Assembly: GCA_021413965.1 (NCBI GenBank) | Contig: JAIOPI010000031.1 | Span: forward strand, 124,001-188,000 | DNA: 64,000 nucleotides | Source: Lentisphaerota bacterium | Lineage (GTDB): Bacteria > Verrucomicrobiota > Kiritimatiellia > UBA8416 > JAIOPI01 | Reading direction: 5' to 3' | Part shown: piece by piece, positions 36,419-45,081 of the stretch | How positions within the stretch are numbered: position 1 is the stretch's first letter | How the letters are laid out: every line of letters starts with the position of its first letter | The notes under the pieces: model-generated | Told to the model about the DNA's origin: nothing | What the model saw: the letters and a program-made list of their open reading frames with translations, nothing else | The model's database searches: none | Translations under genes and position numbers: made by a program

Positions 36419-37383
36419 GGCGTGGGCTCCGCCGCGGCGGCATGGGCTTGCTGTGTCGAGGCGTTTTCCACGGTGGCTGCGTCCGGTTCCAAGGGGTCGA
36501 GAATCCATCGACGGTTGAACCAGAACCATTGGTCGGGGGATGCCCGGATCCAGTTGTCAATGCGCTGAAGAACGTCGCGGGTCATGCGCTCGATATCGAC
36601 CTGCCGGGGAAGGGAGGGGTCGGGCCAGATCGGCGGGGAGACATGCATGCGTTGCTGCGTCCATCCTTGGCGCAGCACCAGGCAGGCGAAAATGGGGATT
36701 TCGGCCTGGCGGGCGAAACGGGCCATTCCGGAGCCCACGTTGGCAACACCGCCGAGGAAGGGGGCGGAGATATCAGGTGTCCGCACGCGCACGTCAGGCA
36801 GGATGGCAAGGAAGCCGCCATCGAGCAGACGGCGCAGCACGTCGCGCATAAGACCGGATCCGCGCGCAAGGGTATGGATGCCCGGCTGTCGACGGAGGCG
36901 GTTGAGGTAATCGTCGACGAGCGGATTTTTCTGCGTGGCGGCGATGCTGAAGATCGGGATTCCAGCGTGGTGGCAGGCGAGTGCGGCGGTTTCCCAATTC
37001 CCCATGTGGGGCACCGCGATGATGGCGCCCTGTCCGGTGCGTGCATGAGCAAGTACAGGCGCGATGACGTCGTCGGAGTTGGTGGTGGTCCTGAGCCAGG
37101 CGGGCGTGGCCTTTGCGATGCGCAGGATCTCGACGATATCGAATGCGAGATTGCGCCAGGAGAGCCACGCGATCCGTGCGGGGTCCGGTGCGTTCGGTCC
37201 ATCGCCAAACACGGACCGGATGCGCCGCTTCGCCTCGCGGACGCGCGGACGGAAGAGCAGATAGCCGAGCCGCGCGACGCCCCAGCCGATGGCCAGGGCC
37301 GCCCGGTAGGGCAGCGCATTGACAAGCCCCGCGAGGGCCCTCAGGGCGCCGTATTCGACCAGATGTTTGGTGCGGTATCGCAT
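36415..37383 (-). CDS. Lysophospholipid acyltransferase (LpxL/HtrB-like)
   Basis: A 322-residue protein of the LpxL/HtrB lipid A acyltransferase family. The N-terminal helix anchors it in the inner membrane. The catalytic HX4(D/E) motif is HMGNWE (H126, E131) and the family-typical C-terminal WFWFNRRW segment is present. It would add a secondary acyl chain to lipid A or a related lipid. The gene overlaps the glycosyltransferase by 4 bp, so the pair may act on the same envelope lipid. Confidence 0.9.
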   Translation of the reverse strand: MRYRTKHLVEYGALRALAGLVNALPYRAALAIGWGVARLGYLLFRPRVREAKRRIRSVFGDGPNAPDPARIAWLSWRNLAFDIVEILRIAKATPAWLRTTTNSDDVIAPVLAHARTGQGAIIAVPHMGNWETAALACHHAGIPIFSIAATQKNPLVDDYLNRLRRQPGIHTLARGSGLMRDVLRRLLDGGFLAILPDVRVRTPDISAPFLGGVANVGSGMARFARQAEIPIFACLVLRQGWTQQRMHVSPPIWPDPSLPRQVDIERMTRDVLQRIDNWIRASPDQWFWFNRRWILDPLEPDAATVENASTQQAHAAAAEPTP

Positions 37384-37517
37384 CGCGAGGAGTGAGCATA
37401 GGACATCCCGGAGGCGCCCGCAATTTTGATTATGGGGCGAGCGAAAGGCTGGCGCGATTCAGTGTCGCCCCGGCGGCTGGTGCATGATAGCGTGTGGGCC
37501 TGCCGCGCGGATCGGGT

Positions 37518-37591
37518 GGGCCCATAGCTCAGTTGGTCAGAGCAGGAGACTCATAATCTTCGGGTCGCTGGTTCGAGCCCAGCTGGGCCCA
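37518..37591 (+). tRNA. tRNA with CAU anticodon (elongator Met or lysidine-modified Ile)
   Basis: A 74-nt cloverleaf: acceptor GGGCCCA/TGGGCCC, D arm GCTC...GAGC, anticodon loop CTCATAA giving CAU, T arm GCTGG/CCAGC, discriminator A. The G1-C72 pair rules out initiator tRNA. The variable and T-arm bases resemble bacterial Ile2 tRNAs (such as GGTCGCTGG after the anticodon stem), but elongator Met cannot be excluded. CCA is not encoded (ACCC follows). The acceptor stem is extended outside the mature tRNA: see findings. Confidence 0.9.
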
Positions 37592-37634
37592 CCCGATGCG
37601 CGGGGCGCCGGTCACCATGGGAGGGGGACGATTG

Positions 37635-38015
37635 ATGCAAAAAGACGACATGCTGCGGGAGCTTTTCCGGAAACAGGGCGAGCTGAACCAGGTCATCGGG
37701 GTCAACACGGTCGACATGACCGAGTCGGACCAGATCAAGTGGTTGCTGAATTACTGCCGTGCGATGACGCAGGAACTGGCCGAATTAACGGACAGCGTTC
37801 CCTGGAAGTGGTGGGCGAAGTACCAGAAGTTTGACATTCAGAACGCCCGGGTCGAAGTGGTTGATTTGCTGCACTTTCTGATTTCCTCGGCGCAGGTGCT
37901 GGGGATGAGCGCGGACGACATCTTCGCGCTCTACGTGAAGAAGCACGAAGTCAATCAGAACCGCCAGAAGACCGGCTATGAGGTCAAGGACGAGAACGAC
38001 AGCCGGCACCTCTAG
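37635..38015 (+). CDS. Dimeric dUTPase (MazG-like all-alpha superfamily)
   Basis: A 126-residue protein starting at ATG 37635 after GAGGGGGACG. The metal-binding pairs EXXE (E47, E50) and EXXD (E74, D77) and the signature SVPWKWW match the dimeric dUTPase_2 family, which hydrolyses dUTP to dUMP. The unrelated trimeric dUTPase is absent. It is convergent with the aldolase gene, separated by a hairpin. Confidence 0.88.
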   Translation: MQKDDMLRELFRKQGELNQVIGVNTVDMTESDQIKWLLNYCRAMTQELAELTDSVPWKWWAKYQKFDIQNARVEVVDLLHFLISSAQVLGMSADDIFALYVKKHEVNQNRQKTGYEVKDENDSRHL

Positions 38016-38039
38016 CGGCATGGGGCAACGGGACGCCAC

Positions 38040-38066
38040 GGATGTCGGGGAGGGCTCCTGACATCC
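38040..38066. terminator. Hairpin between convergent genes, possible terminator
   Basis: Perfect 7-bp arms GGATGTC (38040-38046) and GACATCC (38060-38066), with further pairing inside. It lies in the 77-bp gap between the dUTPase and aldolase 3' ends. No T-tract follows on either strand, so factor-independent termination is doubtful. Confidence 0.35.
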
Positions 38067-38092
38067 GCGACATCGGTGGTTGGCATGGCCAC

Positions 38093-39091
38093 TCAGCCCG
38101 GCTCTTCCATCATCAGGTCGTAGAAGGCGACGCCGTCGTCGGGGGTTTTGCCGGCACGCCACTTCATGGCATCGCGCGGGTGGCGGTTGAGGCGGCCCGT
38201 GATCGCGTAGGGGATGCTGTAGCCCCAGTCCATCTTCTTCGAGAGCGGGACGAACACGTCGCGGCAGCATTCCAGGACGGGGCGCAGGTTGAATTTCGGG
38301 TTGCGCAGGAATCCGAGAATGAGTTCCAGTTGGCAGTTGCCGGCCCCGCGCCCGAGACCGCTGATTGTGGCATCGACCCGGTTGGCGCCGCTGACGATGG
38401 CTTCAATCGTGTTGGCAAATCCGAGCTGCAGGTTGTTATGCCCGTGGAAGCCGACGTCCTTGCCGGTGCCTTCCATCGCGGCCAGGTACATTTTGGTGAA
38501 CTTGCGGACCTGCTCCGAGTAGAGGGCGCCGAAACTGTCGACGAGATAGACGCCAGCGGCTGGGCTCTTGGCGATGATGTCCAGCGCGGCCTTGATCTGG
38601 TCTTCGGGCACGATCGACACGGCCATGAGTTGCATCATGGTCTCGTATCCCTTGTCATGGGCATCCTTGATCATGTCCATGGCGGTGGGGATCTGGTTGA
38701 TGTAGCAGGCGACGCGGACGCAATCGATGACGCTCTTATCCTTGGGGAGAATGTCGGTGTGGTAATCGGTGCGTTCGGCATCGGCCATGACGGCGATCTT
38801 GATTGGCGCGGGGGTGTCGCCGACGATGCGCCGCAGATCGTTTTCGTCGCAGAACTTCCAGCGGCCGAAATCGGCCGGTGCGTAAATGCGCTTGGAGCAT
38901 TTGTAGCCGAGTTCGATGTAATCGACACCGGCGGCCACGTCTGTGTTGAAGATGCGTTTGACGAACGTGTCGTCGAACTGGTGGTCGTTGCAGAGACCGC
39001 CATCGCGGACCGTGCAGTCGAGGACCTTGATGTCGGGGCGGTAGGAGATCAGGTCGCTGGCGAACTCAGGGGCGTTGCTCGGCACGGTCAT
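38093..39091 (-). CDS. DRE-TIM aldolase, 4-hydroxy-2-oxovalerate aldolase-like
   Basis: The start at 39091 has GGAGGAG upstream; a 5-codon longer form lacks it. The 332-residue protein has the HMGL-type N-terminal motif DCTVRDGG (25-32), an HGHNN metal-binding pair in the second half and a conserved GLGRGAGN segment. These identify the DRE-TIM metallolyase superfamily, closest to 4-hydroxy-2-oxovalerate aldolases, but the family also includes synthases of amino acid and sugar-acid pathways. No aldehyde dehydrogenase partner lies nearby, so a role in aromatic catabolism is unproven. Confidence 0.82.
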   Translation of the reverse strand: MTVPSNAPEFASDLISYRPDIKVLDCTVRDGGLCNDHQFDDTFVKRIFNTDVAAGVDYIELGYKCSKRIYAPADFGRWKFCDENDLRRIVGDTPAPIKIAVMADAERTDYHTDILPKDKSVIDCVRVACYINQIPTAMDMIKDAHDKGYETMMQLMAVSIVPEDQIKAALDIIAKSPAAGVYLVDSFGALYSEQVRKFTKMYLAAMEGTGKDVGFHGHNNLQLGFANTIEAIVSGANRVDATISGLGRGAGNCQLELILGFLRNPKFNLRPVLECCRDVFVPLSKKMDWGYSIPYAITGRLNRHPRDAMKWRAGKTPDDGVAFYDLMMEEPG

Positions 39092-39125
39092 GAAGCGCTC
39101 CTCCATAAGGGATTTCCAAAGGGTT

Positions 39126-39155
39126 TATTGTGGCGCGGGGCGGTTGGTGCGTCAA
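39126..39155 (-). promoter_or_regulatory. Probable promoter for the aldolase gene
   Basis: On the minus strand TTGACG (complement of 39150-39155), 18-bp spacer, ACAATA (complement of 39126-39131). Predicted leader about 28 nt. Confidence 0.45.
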
Positions 39156-39189
39156 GCCTGCTGAGGGGAGGATTTGGACCTGCTTAGCC

Positions 39190-39218
39190 TTGCGCAGGAT
39201 TAGGGGCGAGCCTAGAGT
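39190..39218 (+). promoter_or_regulatory. Possible promoter for the DUF6448-like gene
   Basis: TTGCGC at 39190-39195, 17-bp spacer, TAGAGT at 39213-39218; leader about 100 nt with GGAGGAG before the ATG. Confidence 0.35.
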
Positions 39219-39326
39219 TCTCGTGGGGGTGTGGGATGCGGTTGGGCGACGCGAGGTGGCGTGTGCGGATCGGTGGACGGGCCGACGCGGCGGGCGTCGC
39301 GGTCAGCGGCGCCGGGGAGGAGTAAG

Positions 39327-39974
39327 ATGAGAGTCCCAGTTGGAGTGGAGATGTGGCGAGGTTTGATGTTGGGGGCATGGGGTGCGTGTTGGCTGGCGGG
39401 GCAGGTTCTGGCTCACTGCGATACGGCCAATGGCCCCGTGATACCGGAGGCCAAGGAGGCTCTGGAGTCGGGCGATGTGACGCCGGTCCTGAAGTGGGTG
39501 CAGCCGGCCGATGAAGCTCAAATCAAGGCGGCGTTTGCCACGGCGCTGGCGGCGCGCGGGGGCGGCGGCGATGTGCCGGCGCAGGCTGAGCAGCGCTTCC
39601 TGGAAGAATTGGTGCGCGTTCACCGCGCCGGCGAGGGGGCCCCGTTCACGGGCATCAAGGATGAGCCGGTCGATCCGATTGTGGCGATGGCGGACGCGTC
39701 TCTGGCCGAGGGCTCGGTGGAGGACATGGTTCACGCGATCAGCGGCCATATGGCGGCGAGCATTCGTGAAAAGTTTGCGCGCGTGCAGGAGGCGGCAGCT
39801 CACAAGGACGAGAGCGTATCGGCGGGGCGTGAGTACGTCGCCGCGTACGTGACCTACATGCATTATGTCGAGGGCGTTCACGCGGCCATTGCGGCGTCCG
39901 GCGGGCATGCGCATGGCGGCGACACGCCTCACGAGGCGCCAGCTGAAGCCGGGCACGACGTACACGTGCACTGA
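39327..39974 (+). CDS. DUF6448-like secreted protein with histidine-rich tail
   Basis: A 215-residue exported protein. The ATG at 39327 follows GGGGAGGAG. A signal sequence (GLMLGAWGACWLAGQVLA) is followed immediately by HCDT, as in DUF6448-like proteins, then alpha-helical sequence with VRVHRAGEGAPFTGIK and SAGREYVAAYVTYMHYVE. The C-terminal 25 residues contain seven histidines (GGHAHGG, VHVH), which suggests metal binding. The family has no assigned activity. The gene stands alone between the aldolase and the hydrolase. Confidence 0.78.
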   Translation: MRVPVGVEMWRGLMLGAWGACWLAGQVLAHCDTANGPVIPEAKEALESGDVTPVLKWVQPADEAQIKAAFATALAARGGGGDVPAQAEQRFLEELVRVHRAGEGAPFTGIKDEPVDPIVAMADASLAEGSVEDMVHAISGHMAASIREKFARVQEAAAHKDESVSAGREYVAAYVTYMHYVEGVHAAIAASGGHAHGGDTPHEAPAEAGHDVHVH

Positions 39975-40002
39975 CATGGCGCTGGGGGTGGGCGCGCGCG
40001 CG

Positions 40003-40908
40003 TCAGGGATTCGGTGCGCAGTGTGAGCGGATGAAGGTCCCGATGCGGTGGATGGCGTCGCGCGCTTCGGGGAATTCTGGTTCATGCACGTGCCAGACGT
40101 GGATCATCTCAGGCCAGATCTCCAAGGTGACCTCGACACCTGCGGCGCGTGCCCGCTCGGCGAAGCGGGCGCTGTCGTCGCGCAGAATCTCGGCGTCCCC
40201 AGCCTGGATCAGGAGCGGGGGCAGACCCTTCAGGGATGCGTAGAGGGGTGAGGCGAGCGGATGGCGGGGATCGGTGTGCCCAAGGTAGTTGGCCGCGTAG
40301 GTGGACAGCCAGGCGGGCCGGTTGATGGGGTCTGCGTCGGCACGGGTGATGACCGACGCCCCGGTGTGCGCGAGGTCGGTGTAAGCGGAGATGGCAACGG
40401 CGGCTTGAGGCATGGCGGCACCGCCATCGCGCAAGGCGACAAGCGTGGCCAGGGTGAGTCCGCCACCGGCGGAGTCGCCGGCGATGAAGGACGCCGCGGC
40501 GGGGTGGGGCTTGTGGGGGCTCTGCGCTCGCATCCATCGATAAGCGGCGACGGCGTCATCCAGGGCGGCGGGGAACGGGTGTTCGGGGCCAAGGCGGTAG
40601 TCGGCGGCGAGCACGGCGCATCCGCTGGCCGCGGAAAGGCGCGACGTCAGGCTCCGGTAGGTGGCGGCGCTGCCACTGATGTAGCCGCCTCCATGCAGAT
40701 AAAGCAGCCGGAGGTCCGGATCGGCGCCGGGGCTGCAGACCCACTCGGCAGGCACGCCTCCAGCATCGACCGGCTGGAGCGTTGCCGTTCCCGGCGATGT
40801 GGGGGTGCGCATCCAACTGCGGAGCAGATCGATTTCCAGCGTAGCGGGGCGGCTGGCGGCGTTCTCGAGGAATGGCGCCAGCAGTCGTTGGTAGGCGGGA
40901 GATGCCAT
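40003..40908 (-). CDS. Alpha/beta-hydrolase, hormone-sensitive lipase family
   Basis: A 301-residue esterase starting at 40908, 4 bp after the TSUP gene. The oxyanion-hole motif HGGGYISG (72-79) and nucleophile motif GDSAGG with S146 define the HSL/family IV esterases; the acid is probably in QAGDAEILRDD and the histidine in EMIHVWH. Cytoplasmic. The substrate is likely a short-chain ester. Confidence 0.88.
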   Translation of the reverse strand: MASPAYQRLLAPFLENAASRPATLEIDLLRSWMRTPTSPGTATLQPVDAGGVPAEWVCSPGADPDLRLLYLHGGGYISGSAATYRSLTSRLSAASGCAVLAADYRLGPEHPFPAALDDAVAAYRWMRAQSPHKPHPAAASFIAGDSAGGGLTLATLVALRDGGAAMPQAAVAISAYTDLAHTGASVITRADADPINRPAWLSTYAANYLGHTDPRHPLASPLYASLKGLPPLLIQAGDAEILRDDSARFAERARAAGVEVTLEIWPEMIHVWHVHEPEFPEARDAIHRIGTFIRSHCAPNP

Positions 40909-40912
40909 GGTG

Positions 40913-41656
40913 TCACCAGAATAGCAGACGGACGGCGCCGCAGATGGCGAGGGCCTGGACGGCGAGCGTGAAGGGTTTTTCCGGAATGCGGTGGACGAGC
41001 CAGAGTCCGAGGGCGGCGCCGGCGAGAATGGGAATGGCGAGCGTGGCATTGAGGAGCAGGGAGTCTGCGTTGATGAGCCCGAGGTGAACGCTGAATGGAA
41101 CTTTGAAGAGGTTGAGGACGCAGAAATACCACGCGCCCGTGCCGACGAACTCGTTTTTTGGAAGCCGCATGGCGAGGAGATAGATAATCATGATGGGCCC
41201 GGCGGCGTTCGCCATCATCGTGGTGGCGCCGGCGAGGATGCCGATAAGGGCCGCGAATCCGACGTTGGTGGGAATATGGGCGGCGGCGCCGGGGCGACGG
41301 GTGCGCCATTCGTTCAAGGCGAGCATGGCGAGTACGACGAAGCCGATCATGGGTCGCAGCTGGCGGTCGCTGACGTGATCGAGGAGCAGGTAGCCGATCA
41401 CGACGCCCAGAACGGTCCATGGCATGATGCGGAACAGGTGGGGCCAGACGGCGTGGCGGCGATACCAGGTGACGGCGCAGATGTCGGCCAGGATGAGCAT
41501 GGGGAGCACGGCCCCGGTGGAGGCGCGGGCGGGGAGAATGGACGCAAACAGCGGCACGGCGAGAATGCCGACGCCTGGCAGTCCCGTTTTCGAAATGCCG
41601 ATCAGCAGCGCCCCCATGATGGCGGCAATCCATTCAAGGCCGACAATATGCGACAT
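40913..41656 (-). CDS. TauE/SafE (TSUP) family membrane transporter
   Basis: A 247-residue membrane protein with about eight helices and the typical N-terminal segment GISKTGLPGVGILAVPL, the duplicated glycine-rich signature of TSUP exporters and importers of sulphur-containing or organic anions. Coupled (4 bp) to the downstream esterase. The substrate is unknown. Confidence 0.85.
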   Translation of the reverse strand: MSHIVGLEWIAAIMGALLIGISKTGLPGVGILAVPLFASILPARASTGAVLPMLILADICAVTWYRRHAVWPHLFRIMPWTVLGVVIGYLLLDHVSDRQLRPMIGFVVLAMLALNEWRTRRPGAAAHIPTNVGFAALIGILAGATTMMANAAGPIMIIYLLAMRLPKNEFVGTGAWYFCVLNLFKVPFSVHLGLINADSLLLNATLAIPILAGAALGLWLVHRIPEKPFTLAVQALAICGAVRLLFW

Positions 41657-41770
41657 GAACGTGCAACCTCCGGCAGTTGGGTAAGGGGCGACTGGCGCAC
41701 CGAACGCGGATGCGGTGGCGGGGGCCTGCGGCGGCGATTCCCGCGTTAGGCGAGGAGGGAGGTCGGACGG

Positions 41771-43174
41771 TCATCCTGCCCACCCGAATAGCTTATCGCG
41801 CTTGATGCGGGCGACGACGGCGGCGGGCACCACGGACTCCCAGGCGGGATCGCCACGCTGGATCAGCGCCAGCACGTCACGCGGAAGCAAATCCCGCTGG
41901 GGCACGTCGGCGCCGTCGATCGCCTCAACAAAGCCGTTGTCAAACAGGTGTGCGTAGAGGTGCCGGAGTTGGGGCGGCGCCTTGAAGCTTCTGGCGGTCA
42001 CGAGTTCGCCTCCATCCGTGCCCCGCCAGGGGTAGATGTGCAGCTTGACGGCGCCTTTGAAAAGCCGGCCGAACGCTTCCAGGATGCCGCCGTCCAGATC
42101 GCTGTAGTGCCGTTCCTCAAAGAGCGCGGCGAGGGTCGGAATGCCCATGGTCATGACGATGCGGTTCTGCGTGTAGCGTCGCAGATAGGCGGCAACGCTG
42201 TGGAAGCGCGAGTAGTTCGAGATCATCACGGTTTTGCCCAGCACGCTGAGGCTGTCGGCGCGGGCCAGGAAGTCCGCGTGATTGATGTCCGGATGGGTTC
42301 CGAGCAAATGGCGCAACGTCATTTCCATGATCACCACGGGGGCCTGATGGCGGATGGCGGGGTCGGTCTGCATGTGCGCCAGCGCGCGGGCCTGCATATC
42401 GAGGGTGATGTTGGTGACGGGGCGGAAGCTGCCGCGCTCCAGGAGGATCGGCTTTTGGTGGAGGATCTCAGCGGGTTCGACCACTTCACCGGCGGACGTG
42501 ATGAATGCCGCATTGGTGAGGCGTTGGTGGACGAGTTGCAGGCTCATCAGGCGCCCATCAACGCCGGCAAAGGCGGGGCCGCTGAACTTGATGAGGTCGA
42601 CTTCGACGCGGTCGCGCGTGAGTTGGTCCATGAGGGCGCCGATCAGCCGCGCGGGTTCCGGATGGTGGTAAAACGCGCCATGGACCAGATTGACGCCCAG
42701 CACGCCGAGGGCGTCCTGCTGGCGCGGGTTTTCGTGGTCCCAGAGCCGGGTGTGAATGAGGATCTCGGATGGCGCTCCGCGGGGGGCCGTCTGGAAGCGA
42801 ATGCCGAGCCAGCCACGTCCATCCTCGGGGCGGGTGAAGCTGCGTGTGGCGACCGTGTTGGCAAAGACGAAGAACATGGTGTGGGCCCCGCGACTGGTGT
42901 CCAGGCGCTGGAGGAGCAGGGACCACTCGTGGTCGAGCATGGCCTGGAGGCGATGGCGGCTGACGTAGCGTTCGGATGGCCCATAAATGGCGTCCGAGAC
43001 TTCCATGTCATAGGCCGACATGGTCTTGGCGACGGTGCCCGCCGCGCCACCCACGTGAAAGAACCAGCGGGCCACCTCCTGGCCGGCGCCAATTTCGGCG
43101 AAGGTGCCGTAGCGCGCGGCGTCCAGATTGATTTGAAGGGCCTTGGACTGCGTGCTGGACTCCGGGGTGTTCAT
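41771..43174 (-). CDS. Large conserved protein of unknown function
   Basis: A 467-residue soluble protein without signal or membrane segments. Its N-terminal sequence (LNLDAARYGTFAEIGAGQEVARWFF-like, here QINLDAARYGTFAEIGAGQEV) belongs to a conserved family that I recall from several phyla, sometimes labelled as nicotinate-nucleotide adenylyltransferase in databases; I see no nucleotidyltransferase motif that justifies that label. Notable segments are FSGPAFAGVDGRLMSLQLV and KTVMISNYSRFH. It is divergent from the DUF47/Pit pair. Confidence 0.7.
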   Translation of the reverse strand: MNTPESSTQSKALQINLDAARYGTFAEIGAGQEVARWFFHVGGAAGTVAKTMSAYDMEVSDAIYGPSERYVSRHRLQAMLDHEWSLLLQRLDTSRGAHTMFFVFANTVATRSFTRPEDGRGWLGIRFQTAPRGAPSEILIHTRLWDHENPRQQDALGVLGVNLVHGAFYHHPEPARLIGALMDQLTRDRVEVDLIKFSGPAFAGVDGRLMSLQLVHQRLTNAAFITSAGEVVEPAEILHQKPILLERGSFRPVTNITLDMQARALAHMQTDPAIRHQAPVVIMEMTLRHLLGTHPDINHADFLARADSLSVLGKTVMISNYSRFHSVAAYLRRYTQNRIVMTMGIPTLAALFEERHYSDLDGGILEAFGRLFKGAVKLHIYPWRGTDGGELVTARSFKAPPQLRHLYAHLFDNGFVEAIDGADVPQRDLLPRDVLALIQRGDPAWESVVPAAVVARIKRDKLFGWAG

Positions 43175-43312
43175 GCGCAGGCGTGAGTAGGAGTCATTGA
43201 CATGGGCGGGAGTGTAGCCTGCAGGTGCGGCTGCCTCAAGGAGCTTATGCAGATCGGCGGGTCACGCAGTTTTGGCGTGAATCCGGTCGCAACATTTGCG
43301 ATAACGTATGCC

Positions 43313-43945
43313 ATGTTCAATGCTATTCGCCGGCTACTGGGGTACGACGACAAGTTCTTCACGCTCCTCGAGGGGAGCGCCGCGGAGGCGCAGACCAGCA
43401 TTGCGCTGCTGGTCAGGCTCCTGCGCCAACCGAACCATGAACCGACGCTTACCGAGTTCATCCAGACGCGCCAGAAGCACAAGCGCATCTCGGAGAGTAT
43501 CACGGAGGAACTCTGCAAGACCTTCGTGACGCCGCTGGAGCGCGAAGACATCGAGGCCCTGTCCTCGGCCTTGTACAAGATCCCGAAGATGGCCGAAAAA
43601 TTCAGCGAGCGGTTTGCGCTCTGCCGCGACCAGATTCAGGATGTCGAGTTCTTCCGGCAGACGGACATCATGGAGCAGACGACGGCGACGGTGCTGAAGA
43701 TGGTGCAGGGCTTGCGCAAGCGGTCCAATCTGGAAGACATGAAGGTGCTGAACGACCGCATGCACTATTATGAGCATGAAGCCGACAAGCTCATGCTGGA
43801 GCTGATCAAGGACCTTTACGGCGGCCGGCATGACACGTTGCGGGTGATCATCATTCTTGATCTGTACGAAACGATCGAGAAGATCATCGACCGGTGCCGG
43901 GATGTCGGCAACGTGATCTTCCAAGTGGTCCTTAAGTACTCGTAA
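43313..43945 (+). CDS. DUF47 (PhoU-like) phosphate transport regulator
   Basis: A 210-residue helical protein of the DUF47/PhoU-like family, normally paired with Pit permeases. The start at 43313 (MFNAIRRLLGYDDKF) matches where the family begins but has no good SD; an ATG at 43247 has AAGGAG only 3 nt away and would add 22 residues. It precedes the Pit gene by 17 bp. Confidence 0.85.
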   Translation: MFNAIRRLLGYDDKFFTLLEGSAAEAQTSIALLVRLLRQPNHEPTLTEFIQTRQKHKRISESITEELCKTFVTPLEREDIEALSSALYKIPKMAEKFSERFALCRDQIQDVEFFRQTDIMEQTTATVLKMVQGLRKRSNLEDMKVLNDRMHYYEHEADKLMLELIKDLYGGRHDTLRVIIILDLYETIEKIIDRCRDVGNVIFQVVLKYS

Positions 43946-43962
43946 CCCGCCCCGGTAGGCTT

Positions 43963-45033
43963 ATGGTCCTCATTCTTTGCGTTCTGGTGCTGGCCCTGGC
44001 CTTCGAGTACGTCAACGGGTTCCACGACACGGCGAATTCCATTGCCACGACGGTGTCGACAAAAGTCCTGTCCCCGCGCCAGGCCATCATGATGGCGGCC
44101 GGTTTCAATCTGCTGGGTGCGCTGGCTGGCGTGTCAGTGGCAACGACGATCGGGAAGGGGTTGGTCGACACGCAGTACGTGGTCACGGAGACGATTCTGT
44201 GCGCCCTTCTGGCCGCCATCGTGTGGAACCTGCTGACCTGGTGGCTGGGGTTGCCCTCGAGTTCGAGTCACGCGCTGATCGGGGGCCTTTGCGGCGCGAC
44301 GCTGGCGTCAGCCCACGGGAACTGGTCTGTGATCCGGTGGTCGGTGGTCAATGTCGCGACGGGAAAGCACGAAGGGTTGTGGCCGAAAGTTGTCATGCCC
44401 ATGTTCGTGTCGCCGGCGGTCGGGATTCTCGGCGGCTGCCTGATCATGGCGTTGCTTTTGATTGTGCTGCGCCGGATTACGCCGCGTTTGATCAACCTGA
44501 TCTTCGGCAAGCTGCAACTCGTGAGCGCGGCGGCGATGGGATTCAGTCACGGCACAAACGACGCGCAGAAGACGATGGGCATGATCGCACTGATCCTGTT
44601 CACGGCGACGAAAGGCGGCACGTTTGACCATCTGCCGGCCTGCATGCGATTCCTGTACACACCGGACTTTTCCGTGGCGGCATGGGTCAAGGTGTTGTGT
44701 GCCTTGGTGATGGCGGCAGGCACGGCCGCGGGCGGGTGGCGGATCATCCGGACCATGGGCCACAAGATGGTTCGCCTGCAGCCCATCCATGGCTTTGCGG
44801 CGGAGACCACGGCCGCCACGATCATCGCGGTTGCCAGCCACTGGGGGATTCCGTTATCCACGACGCACATTATTTCCACATCGATCATGGGTGTCGGAGC
44901 CGTGAAACGGTTCAGCGCCGTGAAATGGGGGCTCGTTGGACGCATTGCCTGGGCGTGGGTGCTGACCATTCCCGTAACGGCGCTGCTAGCCTACTGGATG
45001 GAGCGGATCCTGCTGGCGTGCGTGCCACGCTAG
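43963..45033 (+). CDS. Inorganic phosphate transporter, Pit family
   Basis: A 356-residue membrane transporter with about ten helices. The two signature repeats are GFHDTANSIATTVST (19-33) and GFSHGTNDAQKTMG (near 198), which carry the conserved aspartate and asparagine that bind phosphate and cation. PVC-type Pit proteins of this length are common. The DUF47 partner is upstream, so phosphate uptake is probably controlled by it. Confidence 0.93.
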   Translation: MVLILCVLVLALAFEYVNGFHDTANSIATTVSTKVLSPRQAIMMAAGFNLLGALAGVSVATTIGKGLVDTQYVVTETILCALLAAIVWNLLTWWLGLPSSSSHALIGGLCGATLASAHGNWSVIRWSVVNVATGKHEGLWPKVVMPMFVSPAVGILGGCLIMALLLIVLRRITPRLINLIFGKLQLVSAAAMGFSHGTNDAQKTMGMIALILFTATKGGTFDHLPACMRFLYTPDFSVAAWVKVLCALVMAAGTAAGGWRIIRTMGHKMVRLQPIHGFAAETTAATIIAVASHWGIPLSTTHIISTSIMGVGAVKRFSAVKWGLVGRIAWAWVLTIPVTALLAYWMERILLACVPR

Positions 45034-45081
45034 CATGGCGACGTTGACGGCAGGCGGCGCGAGTTGGCCGCGTCCTCGGGG

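Noticed and set aside
38040-38066. Hairpin between convergent genes as an intrinsic terminator
   Set aside because: Retained only as a low-confidence feature: there is no T-tract on either strand.
43244-43249. Alternative start of the DUF47 gene at 43247 with AAGGAG three bases upstream
   Set aside because: SD spacing is too short and the added 22 residues do not fit the family; the start at 43313 begins at the conserved N-terminus. This remains open.
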